Below, in pieces: positions 41,196 to 50,617 of a stretch of 64,000 bases of DNA. Origin of the DNA: Clostridia bacterium (lineage in GTDB: Bacteria > Bacillota > Clostridia > Oscillospirales > CAG-272); the NCBI GenBank assembly GCA_017415805.1, contig JAFQEC010000018.1, forward strand, positions 1-64,000, given 5' to 3'. The notes under the pieces are model-generated. The model saw only the letters and a program-made list of their open reading frames with translations, did no database searches and was not told the origin of the DNA. The first letter of the stretch is position 1; each line of letters starts with the position of its first letter. A program made the position numbers and the translations under genes.

Positions 41196-43601
41196 TTATG
41201 TGCTTTCCTTTGCAATCTGCTCGGCATAGCGCACCGCACCCATGGCGTCGTGTGCGTAATGATCCGCACCGATGGCATCGGCATATTCCTTGGTGAGCAC
41301 AGCACCGCCGACCATGATCTTGCACCACGGCGCCTGCGCGCGCAACGCGCGCACGGTCTGCTCCATGGCAGGCACGGTGGTCGTCATCAGGGCCGAGAGA
41401 CCCACGAGCGGCGCATGTGTACACACCACGGCCTCCACCACGCGCTCGGGCGCCACATCGCGGCCGAGATCGGTCACGGCAAAGCCGTAATTCTCCAAAA
41501 GAAGCTTCACGATGTTTTTGCCAATGTCGTGAATATCCCCCCGAACGGTCGCGATCACCACCGCACACCGACTCGGCTCGGCAGCGCCTTGCATCTGCGA
41601 TCGGATCTGCTCAAAGGCAGCCTTGGCGGCCTCGGCACTCATCAAAAGCTGGGGGAGATACACACTCTTTTTTTCAAAGCCCTCTCCCACGGCGTTGAGC
41701 GCGGGAATGATCTCGTCCTGTATGACGGTAAGTGGCGCAACGGTCTGCAAAAGCGAGGATGTCAGCAACGCAGCGCGGTCCTTCAGACCCTTGCCGATGG
41801 CATGCTGCAGCTCCGAGCCGAATTCCATACCGGCCGCCGCGCTTGCCGCGACCTGTACAGGGGCGGCGGCTTGCGGCTGTGCCGTGGCAAACGCAACATA
41901 GTCGGTGCAGTTCTCATCCTGCGCGGCCAGCACGCGATAGGCAAAATAGGTCTTCATCATCTCGGCAGAATACGGGTTCATGATGGCGGCCGAGAGTCCC
42001 TCTCCCAGCGCCAGCGCAAAGAAGGTACTGTTGACAGCGTCGCGCGCGGGCAGTCCAAAGGAAACGTTGGAAACACCAAGCGAGGCATGGCAGCCGAGCT
42101 CCGTGCGGATCATCCGAACCGCGCGCAGCGTCTCCACGGCGGCGGCAGGATCGGCACTGACCGTGAGCGCCAGCGGATCAAAGATCAGATCCTTTTTGTC
42201 AATACCGTGCTTGGCTGCCTCGGCAAGAATACGGCGCGCAATTTCCACGCGCTCCTCGGCGCGCGGCGGAATACCGCTCTCATCCAGCGTGAGTGCCACC
42301 ACAAGTCCGCCGTACTTCTTCGCCAACGGGAAGACCGCGTCCATGCTCTCCTGCTTGCCGTTTACCGAATTGATCATCGCCTTTCCGTTGTAGCGGCGCA
42401 GTGCGGCCTCCATCGCCACGGGATCCGAGGTGTCGATCTGCAAGGGCAGGTCGAGAATGGCCTGTAGCTCACAGACAGCATCCGTGAGCATACGCACCTC
42501 GTCGATCTCGGGCAGCCCCACGTTCACATCCAGCACGTGCACGCCCCGTTCCTCCTGCGAGAGGCCTTCGGCACGCACGTAGTCCATATCGCCTGCACGA
42601 AGCGCCTCCTTAAAGCGCTTCTTGCCCGTTGGATTGATGCGCTCGCCGATCAGAACAGGGGCTTTGTCAAAAACCACCGCATGCGTGTACGAGGATACGC
42701 AGGTGATCTGCTTTTTTTCGATCGGCACGGGTGCAATGCTCGCCCCCCGCGCGCGCAACACCGCAATATGCGCGGGCGTGGTGCCGCAGCAGCCGCCCAC
42801 CGCGCGCACACCGCAGCGCACGAGGTCACACACCTCGTCGGCAAACACCGTCGGGGTCACGTCGTACACCGTCTTGCCGTCCGTTACGCGCGGTAGCCCT
42901 GCATTGGGCTTGAGCAAAACGGGCACGCTTGCGCACTGCAAATACTGCTCGACCACACCGCGCAAGGCAGCAGGCCCCAGCGAGCAGTTGACGCCGACGG
43001 CGTCCGCGCCCATGCCCTCCAGCAGCGCAACCATCGCGGCAGGATCGGCACCCGTCATCAGCTTTCCGTCCGCGCCGTAGGCATTGGAAACGAACACGGG
43101 CAGGTCGCAGCTCTCCTTGGCGGCAAGCAGTGCCGCCTTGGTCTCGTAGCTGTCATTCATGGTCTCAATAAAGATCAGGTCCACGCCGTATCTGACACCC
43201 AGCCTCACGGTTTTTGCAAAAGCTGCAACCGCATCCTCAAAATCCAGGTCGCCGTACGGGCGTAGCATCCGTCCCGTCGGCCCGATGTCCAGCGCGACCC
43301 ATTTGGGCTGCGTGGCATGACTCTCGGCCGCGGCGGCGCGTGCATTCTCCACGGCCGCCTTGACGATGGCCTCCAGCTCCGCGTCCGAAAACTTCAGCGC
43401 ATTCGCGCCAAAGGTATTGGTACTCACTACGTGACTGCCGGCATCAAAATAGGCGCGATGCACAGCGCGGACCTGCGCCGCGTGCGTGAGATTCCAGCGC
43501 TCGGGCAGCTCCCCGGGGGCGAGCCCCGCCTCCTGTAAGAGCGTTCCCATGCCGCCATCCAGATACAAAATGTTTTGCTTCAAAAAATCGGTGATCTTCA
43601 T
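41196..43601 (-). CDS. metH: cobalamin-dependent methionine synthase without the activation domain
   Basis: 801 residues in MetH order: homocysteine-binding barrel (1 to about 290; zinc Cys in GVNCSLGP and GGCCGTTP), pterin-binding barrel (about 300-560; LDVNVGLPEID, INSVNGK), cap helices (about 590-680) and the cobalamin domain with DIHDIGKN (about 689-696, lower-ligand His near 691) and VGLSALMTTT. It transfers methyl from methyl-THF to homocysteine via B12. The C-terminal SAM-binding activation domain of E. coli MetH is missing and is encoded separately upstream. ATG 43601 follows GGGGGA; ATG 43613 is an alternative. Confidence 0.95.
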   Translation of the reverse strand: MKITDFLKQNILYLDGGMGTLLQEAGLAPGELPERWNLTHAAQVRAVHRAYFDAGSHVVSTNTFGANALKFSDAELEAIVKAAVENARAAAAESHATQPKWVALDIGPTGRMLRPYGDLDFEDAVAAFAKTVRLGVRYGVDLIFIETMNDSYETKAALLAAKESCDLPVFVSNAYGADGKLMTGADPAAMVALLEGMGADAVGVNCSLGPAALRGVVEQYLQCASVPVLLKPNAGLPRVTDGKTVYDVTPTVFADEVCDLVRCGVRAVGGCCGTTPAHIAVLRARGASIAPVPIEKKQITCVSSYTHAVVFDKAPVLIGERINPTGKKRFKEALRAGDMDYVRAEGLSQEERGVHVLDVNVGLPEIDEVRMLTDAVCELQAILDLPLQIDTSDPVAMEAALRRYNGKAMINSVNGKQESMDAVFPLAKKYGGLVVALTLDESGIPPRAEERVEIARRILAEAAKHGIDKKDLIFDPLALTVSADPAAAVETLRAVRMIRTELGCHASLGVSNVSFGLPARDAVNSTFFALALGEGLSAAIMNPYSAEMMKTYFAYRVLAAQDENCTDYVAFATAQPQAAAPVQVAASAAAGMEFGSELQHAIGKGLKDRAALLTSSLLQTVAPLTVIQDEIIPALNAVGEGFEKKSVYLPQLLMSAEAAKAAFEQIRSQMQGAAEPSRCAVVIATVRGDIHDIGKNIVKLLLENYGFAVTDLGRDVAPERVVEAVVCTHAPLVGLSALMTTTVPAMEQTVRALRAQAPWCKIMVGGAVLTKEYADAIGADHYAHDAMGAVRYAEQIAKEST

Positions 43602-43640
43602 GAAATCCCCCATCCGTCTTTCTGCCGCACTGCGGCAAGG

Positions 43641-44246
43641 TCAATCGCGCGCTCCGATGCCGATGAGCGCCGTCACCGACTTGGTGGGCGACATCAGCAG
43701 GCTCTCGTTTAAGGTAAGGCCGATCCTGCGCGGCGGATCGAGCAGGGCAAAAAACGCACGCTGTGTCTCCAGCGGCAGATCGCCGTACCCGGGGCTAAAG
43801 CGCGGACGAAGCACGCAGCCCATTTTGGCCGCATCTTCGGCAAGCTCGCGCGCGAAGGCGTCGCATACGGCCTCCACGGTGGCGGCACCGATCGCCTGCA
43901 ACAGCAGTGCCTTGGTGGGCGAGAGCGTGGCATACCGCGCGATCAGGCGGTCAAGCTCCAATCCCAGCGTTGCGGCAAACGCCACGGCACGCGTACATCC
44001 CGTCAGATTTTTTGCAAGCGACGCCGAGCAGGTCTGCAAAAAGCCCAGATCCAGCAGTGCGGCATAGCGCGTCACGGGCACCTCGCAGTAGCAAACGCGG
44101 CAATGAAGCCTGTCCGCCACCTCGACAAGGCACGCATCCAGTATCCGATCCAGACCCGGAGCATCTCCGCACACGCCTGCATAGCGAAGCACCTCTGCGC
44201 GTGCAACGGACGGCGTGGCGTATTCCCGAACCAATACCACTCCCAT
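43641..44246 (-). CDS. stand-alone methionine synthase activation-domain protein
   Basis: 201 residues matching the MetH C-terminal reactivation domain: RPRFSPGYGDLPLETQRAFFALLDPPRRIGLTLNESLLMSPTKSVTALIGIG carries the SAM-contacting RxxxGY motif. It presumably reactivates oxidised cob(II)alamin on MetH in trans using SAM and an electron donor. It starts on the last base of the metF stop (TGATG) and is followed after 39 nt by metH, matching the split MetH arrangement known in Clostridia. Confidence 0.88.
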   Translation of the reverse strand: MGVVLVREYATPSVARAEVLRYAGVCGDAPGLDRILDACLVEVADRLHCRVCYCEVPVTRYAALLDLGFLQTCSASLAKNLTGCTRAVAFAATLGLELDRLIARYATLSPTKALLLQAIGAATVEAVCDAFARELAEDAAKMGCVLRPRFSPGYGDLPLETQRAFFALLDPPRRIGLTLNESLLMSPTKSVTALIGIGARD

Positions 44247-45121
44247 CAGCCGAGAATATCCGAAAGGTTGGCAAGGATCGCAGCCGCCACGTCGGGCTTA
44301 TTCATCGAGTAGACGTGCACGTTGCAGATCCCGTTGGCGAACAGATCGATGATCTGATCGGTGGCATAGGCAATACCCGCCTGCTTCATGGCGGCAGGCG
44401 TTGTGCCGAACTTGTCCACCAGTGCCTTAAAGCGCTGCGGCATGAGCGACCCCGAGAGGCGAATGGCGCGCGCCACCTGATTGCCGTTGGTGATGGGCAT
44501 AACGCCCGGGATCACGGGCACAACAATCCCCGCCTCGCGGATCTTGTAGAGAAAATTATAAAACAAATTGTTGTCAAAAAACATCTGCGTGGTGAGAAAA
44601 TCACAGCCTGCATCCACCTTTTCCTTCAGGTAAAGGACGTCCTCGCGCTGATTGGCGCTCTCGGGATGCACCTCCGGGTAGCACGCACCGCCCACGCAGA
44701 ACTCGTCGCCATAGGATTTGAGCTCGCGCACAAGCTGGATCGCGTGCGTATAATCCCACCCGGAGCGGTCAGCCCCTGCCAATTCCGCAGGAATGTCGCC
44801 GCGCAGTGCCATCACGTTCTCGATCCCCGCCTCACGCAGCTGTGCGATCTTGGCCTGCACCGTTTCGCGCGTGGATGACACGCAGGTCAGATGCGCCAGC
44901 GTCGGCACGCCGTAGCGCTCCTTGATATTCTTGGCGATCTCCAGCGTATAACGGCTCGTTCCGCCGCCCGCGCCGTAGGTCACGCTCATAAACGAGGGCG
45001 TCAGTGCGGCGATCTGCTCGGTTGCCTCACGCACACTGTCAAAGGCCGTATCGTTCTTGGGCGGAAAGACCTCAAAGGAAAGCGAGAGCCCCTCTCGCCC
45101 TAAAAACTCGGATAATTTCAT
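44246..45121 (-). CDS. metF: methylenetetrahydrofolate reductase
   Basis: 291 residues, a TIM-barrel flavoprotein of usual length. Seen: LSFEVFPPKND with the catalytic Glu, SVTYGAGGG, HLTCVSSTRETV, ALRGDIP, GGACYPEVHPES, DFLTTQMFFDN and PVIPGVMPI. It makes 5-methyl-THF for the downstream methionine synthase. The ATG overlaps the rnmV stop by 4 nt (ATGA). Third-from-last gene of the long operon. Confidence 0.96.
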   Translation of the reverse strand: MKLSEFLGREGLSLSFEVFPPKNDTAFDSVREATEQIAALTPSFMSVTYGAGGGTSRYTLEIAKNIKERYGVPTLAHLTCVSSTRETVQAKIAQLREAGIENVMALRGDIPAELAGADRSGWDYTHAIQLVRELKSYGDEFCVGGACYPEVHPESANQREDVLYLKEKVDAGCDFLTTQMFFDNNLFYNFLYKIREAGIVVPVIPGVMPITNGNQVARAIRLSGSLMPQRFKALVDKFGTTPAAMKQAGIAYATDQIIDLFANGICNVHVYSMNKPDVAAAILANLSDILG

Positions 45122-45729
45122 CGTGCGTCCTCTCCTTCCACATCGTCTTTTTTCAGTGCTTCCACCGCGGCCTTGTATTCGTCATAGGTGGCGATCACAC
45201 GCAGCGCGGCAAGAAGCGCGTTCGGCGTCATGTCCGAGGGCAAGTCAAAGGCGGCAGCCAATGCCGCGCGGCGCGCGGCGGCGTTCGCACAGCCTGTGAG
45301 ACCGTCGGCAAAAAAATCGGCTTTGGAAAGCGGATTCTCGGTGCGCTCCTCTCCTTCGGCAAAGGGCTTGAGCAGCTCATACAAAAGTGCCGCGTCCTGT
45401 CCCTCCACACCCAGTGTCCCCTCGGCCGAGGGCGCGGCCTTGCGCGGCTCCTTGCCCGCGATACGGGGCACGTACAACGGAATCAGGCGATCGGGCGCGA
45501 CCGCCGATCCGATGTGTGCGCGGATCAGCGTACCCGCCCCGTCGGGGTCGGTCAGCACGATCAGGGGCGATTTCTGCGCCAGCGCGCGAAAGAGCGCCAG
45601 CTTCTCCTTTTTCTTGAAAAGCCCAAAGCCCTCGGTGGTGAGGATCTGGCCCTGCATCACCGCAAGCAAGCGCAAGCGGTCGTATTTCCCCTCTACGATC
45701 ACGGGGTACGGAATCTTCAGCTTTTCCAT
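45118..45729 (-). CDS. rnmV: ribonuclease M5-like TOPRIM protein
   Basis: 203 residues. TOPRIM motifs: VIVEGKYDRLRL (catalytic Glu, about 10-21) and VLTDPDGAGTLIR (DxD, about 58-70). The DUF4093 C-terminal domain expected in RNase M5 follows (FADGLTGCANAAARRAALAAAFDLPSDMTPNALLAAL). RNase M5 makes the final cut in 5S rRNA maturation in low-GC Gram-positives. It overlaps metF by 4 nt and follows uppP by 15 nt. Confidence 0.9.
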   Translation of the reverse strand: MEKLKIPYPVIVEGKYDRLRLLAVMQGQILTTEGFGLFKKKEKLALFRALAQKSPLIVLTDPDGAGTLIRAHIGSAVAPDRLIPLYVPRIAGKEPRKAAPSAEGTLGVEGQDAALLYELLKPFAEGEERTENPLSKADFFADGLTGCANAAARRAALAAAFDLPSDMTPNALLAALRVIATYDEYKAAVEALKKDDVEGEDAR

Positions 45730-45744
45730 ACCGTTCCCTACCTT

Positions 45745-46563
45745 TTAGATAAAATATGTCAGAAGCACCGCGCCGCCGAGCGCGATACGGTACGCGCCGA
45801 ACGCCCCAAACGAGTGGCGGCGCACAAAATCCATCAAAAATCGGATCACAGCAAGCGAGACCGCAAATGCCGTCAGCGTGCCGACGGCGATCAGCAGCAG
45901 CTCGTCGCGTGCGAGCAAATTTCCCTCGGCGAAAAACTTGACGGTTTTGAGGATTCCCGCACCTGCCATTGTGGGGATGCCGAGAAAAAAGGAAAACTCC
46001 GCCGCCACGGGGCGCGAGAGCCCCAGCAGCACACCGCCCAAGATCGTCGCGCCCGAGCGCGACGTGCCGGGGATGAGCGCGAGCAGTTGAAACAGTCCGA
46101 TGCCGAACGCCGTGCGCGGCGCGATGCTCTCGGTATCAAGCAAATACGGCGTACGCGCTCGACGCTCGATGATGAGAAACGCCACGCCGTACAGTATCAG
46201 CATCGCGGCCACCACGCGCGCGCGGTAAAAATGCGCGTCCAGCCAATCGTCCAGCAACAGGCCCAGCACCGCCGAGGGCAAAACGGCTACGAAAACCTTG
46301 CCCCAAAGCGCGCGCGTAGCGCGGCGCTCATCGGCCGTTTTTTTGCGCGAGAACGGGCCAAGCTTATGCCAAAACAGCACCGCGACCGCCAGGATCGCAC
46401 CGAGCTGGATCACCACCTCAAAAAGCTCAAACACGGCGGGGCGCATCGAAAAGGTGAGCACGTCACGCAACAGGATCAAATGCCCTGTTGAGGAGACGGG
46501 CAGCCACTCGGTCACGCCCTCCAGAATACCGAACAGGATCGCTCGCAAAATCTCTTGCCACAC
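45745..46563 (-). CDS. uppP: undecaprenyl-diphosphate phosphatase (BacA/UppP)
   Basis: 272 residues with about eight membrane segments. Signatures: EGVTEWLPVSSTGHLIL (about 15-31) and LIPGTSRSGATILGG (about 160-174), containing the catalytic Glu, His, Ser and Arg residues of the family. It recycles the peptidoglycan lipid carrier and gives bacitracin tolerance. ATG 46563 lies 33 nt after rarA on the same strand; there is no terminator between, so it is read in the same operon. Confidence 0.95.
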   Translation of the reverse strand: MWQEILRAILFGILEGVTEWLPVSSTGHLILLRDVLTFSMRPAVFELFEVVIQLGAILAVAVLFWHKLGPFSRKKTADERRATRALWGKVFVAVLPSAVLGLLLDDWLDAHFYRARVVAAMLILYGVAFLIIERRARTPYLLDTESIAPRTAFGIGLFQLLALIPGTSRSGATILGGVLLGLSRPVAAEFSFFLGIPTMAGAGILKTVKFFAEGNLLARDELLLIAVGTLTAFAVSLAVIRFLMDFVRRHSFGAFGAYRIALGGAVLLTYFI

Positions 46564-46596
46564 GCCAAAAGCCTCCTTCGCGCGGAACTCCGCGCA

Positions 46597-47859
46597 TCAA
46601 GATCTCTTTTTACCTCCCTCGGCGCGAATACGCGCGGCGTGCGCCGCAGCGGCCTGCTCGGTCTTGTTCTCGCCATACGCATAGTAGTGCTTGCCCGCCA
46701 AGTCGTTGGGCAGATACTGCTGCTGCACAAAATTGCAGGTATAGTCATGCGGATACTTGTAGCCGCGGAACAGCGGCGATTGCAAATGCGGCGGCACCTC
46801 GGCGCCAAGCCCCTGCTCAAGATCCTCGGCAGCTGCGGCTACGGCCATATACGCCGAGTTGGACTTGGGCGCGGTGGCCAGCAGCAGTGCCGCGTGTGCA
46901 AGCGGGATGCGTGCCTCGGGAAAGCCGAGCTCCATGGCCGATTCACAGCACGAGCGTACCACGGTGGCCGCCAGCGGATAGGCGAGGCCCACATCCTCGG
47001 ATGCGATGACCTGCAAGCGGCGGCACAGCGCGATCAGCTCGCCTGCGGCGCAGAGCTTTGCCACGTAGAAGGCCGTGGCGTCGGGGTCAGAGCCGCGGAT
47101 CGACTTTTGCAGGCAGGAGAGCAGATCGTAGTGCGCATCCTCGTTGAAATTGCCCACCGATACGCGAAAATCGTTGACATTCTCCTCGGTAATCGCACCC
47201 GTTCGGGGGGATCCGTCCCCCTCGCCGCCTGCGGCAAAGTAGGCATTCTCCAAAAGGCCGATGGCACGGCGCACGTCGCCGCGCACCGAGCCCGCAATGT
47301 ACGAGAGCACCTTGGCATCCGCCACGATCGCGCTGCCGTGCGCGCGGTTCAGATGCGCCAGCGCGCGCTCGAGCGCGGGGATCATCTCCGCCGCCCCCAC
47401 GGGCTTGAACTCAAAGAGAGACGAACGCGAGATGATGGCGTTGTAGATATAAAAATGAGGGTTTTCGGTGGTGGACGCGATCAGCGTCACGCGGCCGTCC
47501 TCCATATATTCCAAGAGGGACTGCTGCTGCTTGCGGTTAAAATACTGGATCTCGTCCAGATACAGCAAAATGCCGCCCGCGCCGAAAATATTTGCGGTCT
47601 CGGCCAGCACCTGCTTGACGTCGTTCAAGCTCGCAGAGGTACAGTTCAAGCGTCGGAAGGTCATGCCCGAGCGCGCGGCGATCACCGAGGCCGCCGTGGT
47701 CTTGCCCGTACCGGGCGGGCCGTAGAAGATCATATTCGTGATGCGCCCACTCTCCACCATGCGGCGCACCGCGCCGTTCTTACCGAACAGGTGGCTCTGC
47801 CCCACGATGGTGTCAAAGGAGTCGGGGCGCAGAATATCCGCTAATTGCTCGTTTCTCAT
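46597..47859 (-). CDS. rarA: replication-associated recombination protein A (RarA/MgsA)
   Basis: 420 residues. AAA+ core: Walker A GPPGTGKTT (about 48-56), Walker B LLYLDEIQYFN, sensor 1 STTENPHFYIYNAIISRSSLF, then the C-terminal tetramerisation/MgsA domain (DPDATAFYVAKLCAAGE; SPLFRGYKYPHDY). It acts at stalled replication forks. The ATG overlaps the U32 gene stop (ATGA). Length is typical. Confidence 0.95.
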   Translation of the reverse strand: MRNEQLADILRPDSFDTIVGQSHLFGKNGAVRRMVESGRITNMIFYGPPGTGKTTAASVIAARSGMTFRRLNCTSASLNDVKQVLAETANIFGAGGILLYLDEIQYFNRKQQQSLLEYMEDGRVTLIASTTENPHFYIYNAIISRSSLFEFKPVGAAEMIPALERALAHLNRAHGSAIVADAKVLSYIAGSVRGDVRRAIGLLENAYFAAGGEGDGSPRTGAITEENVNDFRVSVGNFNEDAHYDLLSCLQKSIRGSDPDATAFYVAKLCAAGELIALCRRLQVIASEDVGLAYPLAATVVRSCCESAMELGFPEARIPLAHAALLLATAPKSNSAYMAVAAAAEDLEQGLGAEVPPHLQSPLFRGYKYPHDYTCNFVQQQYLPNDLAGKHYYAYGENKTEQAAAAHAARIRAEGGKKRS

Positions 47860-49127
47860 ACCGTTTCCCCTTCTTTTTCATCCTCTCCTGCGCGCAGGAT
47901 GTCGCCCTCGTCGGCCGCGGCAGGCAGGCGTGCGTAAAACTCCATCAATGGGTGCGGCGCTGCTTCGATCGGCGTGCCCTCGGCGTCATACAGCTCGTCA
48001 AGCACGAACGGGATGCCCACGCGGCCGGGCACCAACAGCTCCACCGCGTTTCCCTTGACCGCCTTGTTGCGTTGCTTCATGCGGCACAGCACGCCGTCCG
48101 CGGTCTCGACCGCGATCCCATCGGGCGCTTCGCCGCGCGCCACGACCGTTGCCAAATATGCCTTTTCGCGGATATACCCGTTGTCGGCGCAAAGCTGAGG
48201 GTTCTCGCGCGGATCGTCGAACCAATAGCCCGTCGCGTAGGTGCGGTGCGAAACGCTCTCGACCTCGCGGTACCAACGCTCGTCAAACACGTACCGTTCG
48301 GGGTCCTTTTGATACGCGTCGATCACCATACGGTAGGCGTTGGTGATGACCGCCGTATAGTAGGCGCTCTTCATGCGCCCCTCGATCTTGAAGGACTCCA
48401 CCCCCGCCTCGATTAGCGCGGGGATGTGACGCAGGGTACACAGATCGCGCGAGGAAAGCAAAAAGGTGCCGTTCTCGTTCTCGATCACGGGAATGTGCTC
48501 ATCGGGGCGCTTTTCCTCCACGATGGTGTAATTCCAACGGCAGGGCTGTGTGCACGCACCGTGATTGGCATCGCGCCCCGTGAAGTGGTTGGAGAGCATG
48601 CACCGCCCGCTGTACGACACGCACATCGAGCCGTGCACGAAGGCCTCCAGCGAAACCGAGGGGTCGAGCGCTGCGCGGATGGCCTTGACCTCCTCCAGCC
48701 CCAGCTCCCTTGCCAGCACCAGACGCTCGGCACCAAGCGCCGCATAAGCGCGCGCCGCCGCGGGGCTGATGATGCTGGCCTGTGTGGAGACGTGGATCGG
48801 CATATCGGGCAGCAGCTCGCGCACGGTGGAGAGCACCCCAAGGTCGCTCACGATCACGGCGTCGGCACGGATCGCGCCGAGCAATTGCAAATATTCGCGC
48901 AGCCGCGTATACTCGTGTCCGCGCGGCAGAGTATTGACAGTAATGTAAAGTTTCTTGCCCCGTTCGTGGACATATTGCGCCGCTGCGGCCAGCTCCCCAT
49001 CCGAAAAGTTATCCGCCGCCGAGCGCATGCCGAAGGCGTGCCCCGCGAGATACACCGCGTCCGCGCCGTAGCGCAGTGCGGCGTGCAGCTTTTCCATATT
49101 GCCCGCAGGCGAGAGTAGTTCGGTCAT
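47856..49127 (-). CDS. U32-family protein (TrhP/RlhA-like RNA hydroxylation, formerly collagenase)
   Basis: 423 residues. U32 signature EAFVHGSMCVSYSGRCMLS (about 161-179) with further Cys in HGACTQPCRW, a likely Fe-S cluster set. The N-terminal TIM-barrel part starts LLSPAGNMEKLHAALRYGADAVYLAG. U32 proteins of this subgroup hydroxylate tRNA U34 or 23S rRNA using prephenate-derived chemistry; which RNA is targeted here is not known. First gene of the operon, preceded by a consensus promoter. Confidence 0.88.
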   Translation of the reverse strand: MTELLSPAGNMEKLHAALRYGADAVYLAGHAFGMRSAADNFSDGELAAAAQYVHERGKKLYITVNTLPRGHEYTRLREYLQLLGAIRADAVIVSDLGVLSTVRELLPDMPIHVSTQASIISPAAARAYAALGAERLVLARELGLEEVKAIRAALDPSVSLEAFVHGSMCVSYSGRCMLSNHFTGRDANHGACTQPCRWNYTIVEEKRPDEHIPVIENENGTFLLSSRDLCTLRHIPALIEAGVESFKIEGRMKSAYYTAVITNAYRMVIDAYQKDPERYVFDERWYREVESVSHRTYATGYWFDDPRENPQLCADNGYIREKAYLATVVARGEAPDGIAVETADGVLCRMKQRNKAVKGNAVELLVPGRVGIPFVLDELYDAEGTPIEAAPHPLMEFYARLPAAADEGDILRAGEDEKEGETV

Positions 49128-49180
49128 TTACGCGCGTCCTTTGCCTTTCCGAGCCGACAAGCGGCCTCATATTCTTCTTT

Positions 49181-49209
49181 ATTATAGTCGATTTCGCCGC
49201 TTCTGTCAA
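49181..49209 (-). promoter_or_regulatory. consensus sigma-A promoter for the U32-rarA-uppP-rnmV-metF-metH operon
   Basis: Minus-strand TTGACA (49204-49209), 17 nt, TATAAT (49181-49186). It is the only promoter seen for the seven genes down to 41196. Confidence 0.92.
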
Positions 49210-49226
49210 GAAAAAGCGGGCGACTC

Positions 49227-49256
49227 TTGACTTTGAGCGCGCATGCGTGTTATAAT
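49227..49256 (+). promoter_or_regulatory. sigma-A promoter for the GT87-like gene
   Basis: TTGACT (49227-49232), 18-nt spacer ending TGTGT? (GCGTGT), TATAAT (49251-49256), divergent from the U32 promoter 18 bp away. Confidence 0.88.
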
Positions 49257-49299
49257 ATCCTTATCTTCATTCTTATCTTATGAAAAAGGGGGTGCGCGT

Positions 49300-50562
49300 A
49301 TGTCGCAAAGGATCCGTTCGTGGCTTTGTGCCGCACGGGATCGCGCTCTGGGAATGCTCAAGCGCCGTGATCCTGTGGAATATTTCATCGCGCTCATGCT
49401 CCTTGCCATCTCGGGCTTTGCGCTCGCTTGCCTGATCGGTGGTGCAGATACCTTTATGGGGCTGTTTTTCCTTGGCGGTGAGGATCTGTTCATGGATTTC
49501 TTCCATTCGATCTGCGACGCCGCAAAGGGCGCAGCAGTCTATACCGAGCGCAAGGTCATCTATCCGCCGCTGGCCAATCTGATCCTGCTGCTGCTCTCGC
49601 GCACCGTGCCCGAGGCCTACTTGAACGTGCCCCCCAACGAGCTGCGCCATTCCTGGAACGCTTACCCTGCGGCGATCCTCACCTACGTTTACTTTTTCCT
49701 GTTCGCGCTTTTGGTACTGATGCTGCTCATCCACCGCGAGGAGCATCCGCAAAGCAAGCGCAGTCTGCTCACCTTCACCCTGATTTTGAGCTTTCCCGTT
49801 GTATTCCTCTTGGAGCGCGCCAACCTGGTGATCCTTTCCACCATCGCCTTGCTCATCTTTACACAAAATTATGACAGCGAAAGCCGCGCGAAGCGCGAGC
49901 TCGGACTTGTGATGCTGGCCGTCGCCGCCGCCCTCAAGCTCTATCCTGCGCTCTTTGGCGTGGTGCTTTTGCGCGACCGCCGTTGGCGCGAGCTTGGACG
50001 CGCTGTGCTCTACACGCTCCTTTTGCTCCTTCTCCCCTCGTTTTTCTTCGGCGGTCCGCAGTGCCTGTGGCTGGTGCTTCAAAACACCTTTGCCTACTCG
50101 GCGTACGCCGGGCAAAACGCAAACGGCTTTTTTGCACAGATCGGCCTGCCCGAGTGGACGGGGCGCGCCCTGCTTTTTGCAGGCTATACAATCGAGGTGG
50201 TGTTCCTCGTCCTCTCTACGCTTTTGCAACGCAAAAACTGGGTGGTCTGGGCGCTGAGCTCCGCGATCCTGATGACCGTGCCCTCGATCTTCGGCGCACA
50301 CAACTGGATCCTGTTCCTGCCCGCACTCCTTGCATTCCTACGCACCGAGAAGCAGCTGAAGGGGCTGAACTGGCTCTGTTTCTTCCTGCTCTCGATTCCC
50401 TTTTATATGTTCATTCCAAAGCCGTATCAGGACAACACCATGATCGTCTTTATTTCGCTCACCATCGCCGTCACGCTCTTCCTTACGCTCCGCCTTTTTG
50501 CCGATTGGCGCAAGGCACGCAACGCAACGCAAGCCGAAGGGGATCACGGCAACCTTGTTTGA
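49300..50562 (+). CDS. GT-C glycosyltransferase, GT87/DUF2029-like
   Basis: 420 residues, about ten membrane segments. An acidic LFMDFFHSICDA loop after the first membrane helix matches the catalytic loop of GT-C enzymes. The LLERANLVILSTIALL and AVAAALKLYPALFGVVLLRDRRWRE stretches are characteristic of GT87 mannosyltransferase-like proteins using polyprenyl-phosphate sugars. ATG 49300 has AAAGGGGG upstream; the frame from 49243 is not preceded by an RBS. Acceptor unknown. Monocistronic. Confidence 0.85.
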   Translation: MSQRIRSWLCAARDRALGMLKRRDPVEYFIALMLLAISGFALACLIGGADTFMGLFFLGGEDLFMDFFHSICDAAKGAAVYTERKVIYPPLANLILLLLSRTVPEAYLNVPPNELRHSWNAYPAAILTYVYFFLFALLVLMLLIHREEHPQSKRSLLTFTLILSFPVVFLLERANLVILSTIALLIFTQNYDSESRAKRELGLVMLAVAAALKLYPALFGVVLLRDRRWRELGRAVLYTLLLLLLPSFFFGGPQCLWLVLQNTFAYSAYAGQNANGFFAQIGLPEWTGRALLFAGYTIEVVFLVLSTLLQRKNWVVWALSSAILMTVPSIFGAHNWILFLPALLAFLRTEKQLKGLNWLCFFLLSIPFYMFIPKPYQDNTMIVFISLTIAVTLFLTLRLFADWRKARNATQAEGDHGNLV

Positions 50563-50576
50563 TACGTCCAAGCAAC

Positions 50577-50612
50577 AAAATCGGCGCGACCGAACGGTCG
50601 CGCCGATCTTTT
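50577..50612. terminator. bidirectional terminator between the GT87-like gene and niaR
   Basis: A 13-bp perfect stem ATCGGCGCGACCG with complement and AA loop, A4 on the left, CTTTTG on the right. Confidence 0.88.
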
Positions 50613-50617
50613 GTATA

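Noticed and set aside
44246-45200. SAM or cobalamin riboswitch ahead of metF
   Set aside because: metF overlaps the upstream gene by 4 nt and no riboswitch-like leader exists; none found before the operon promoter either.
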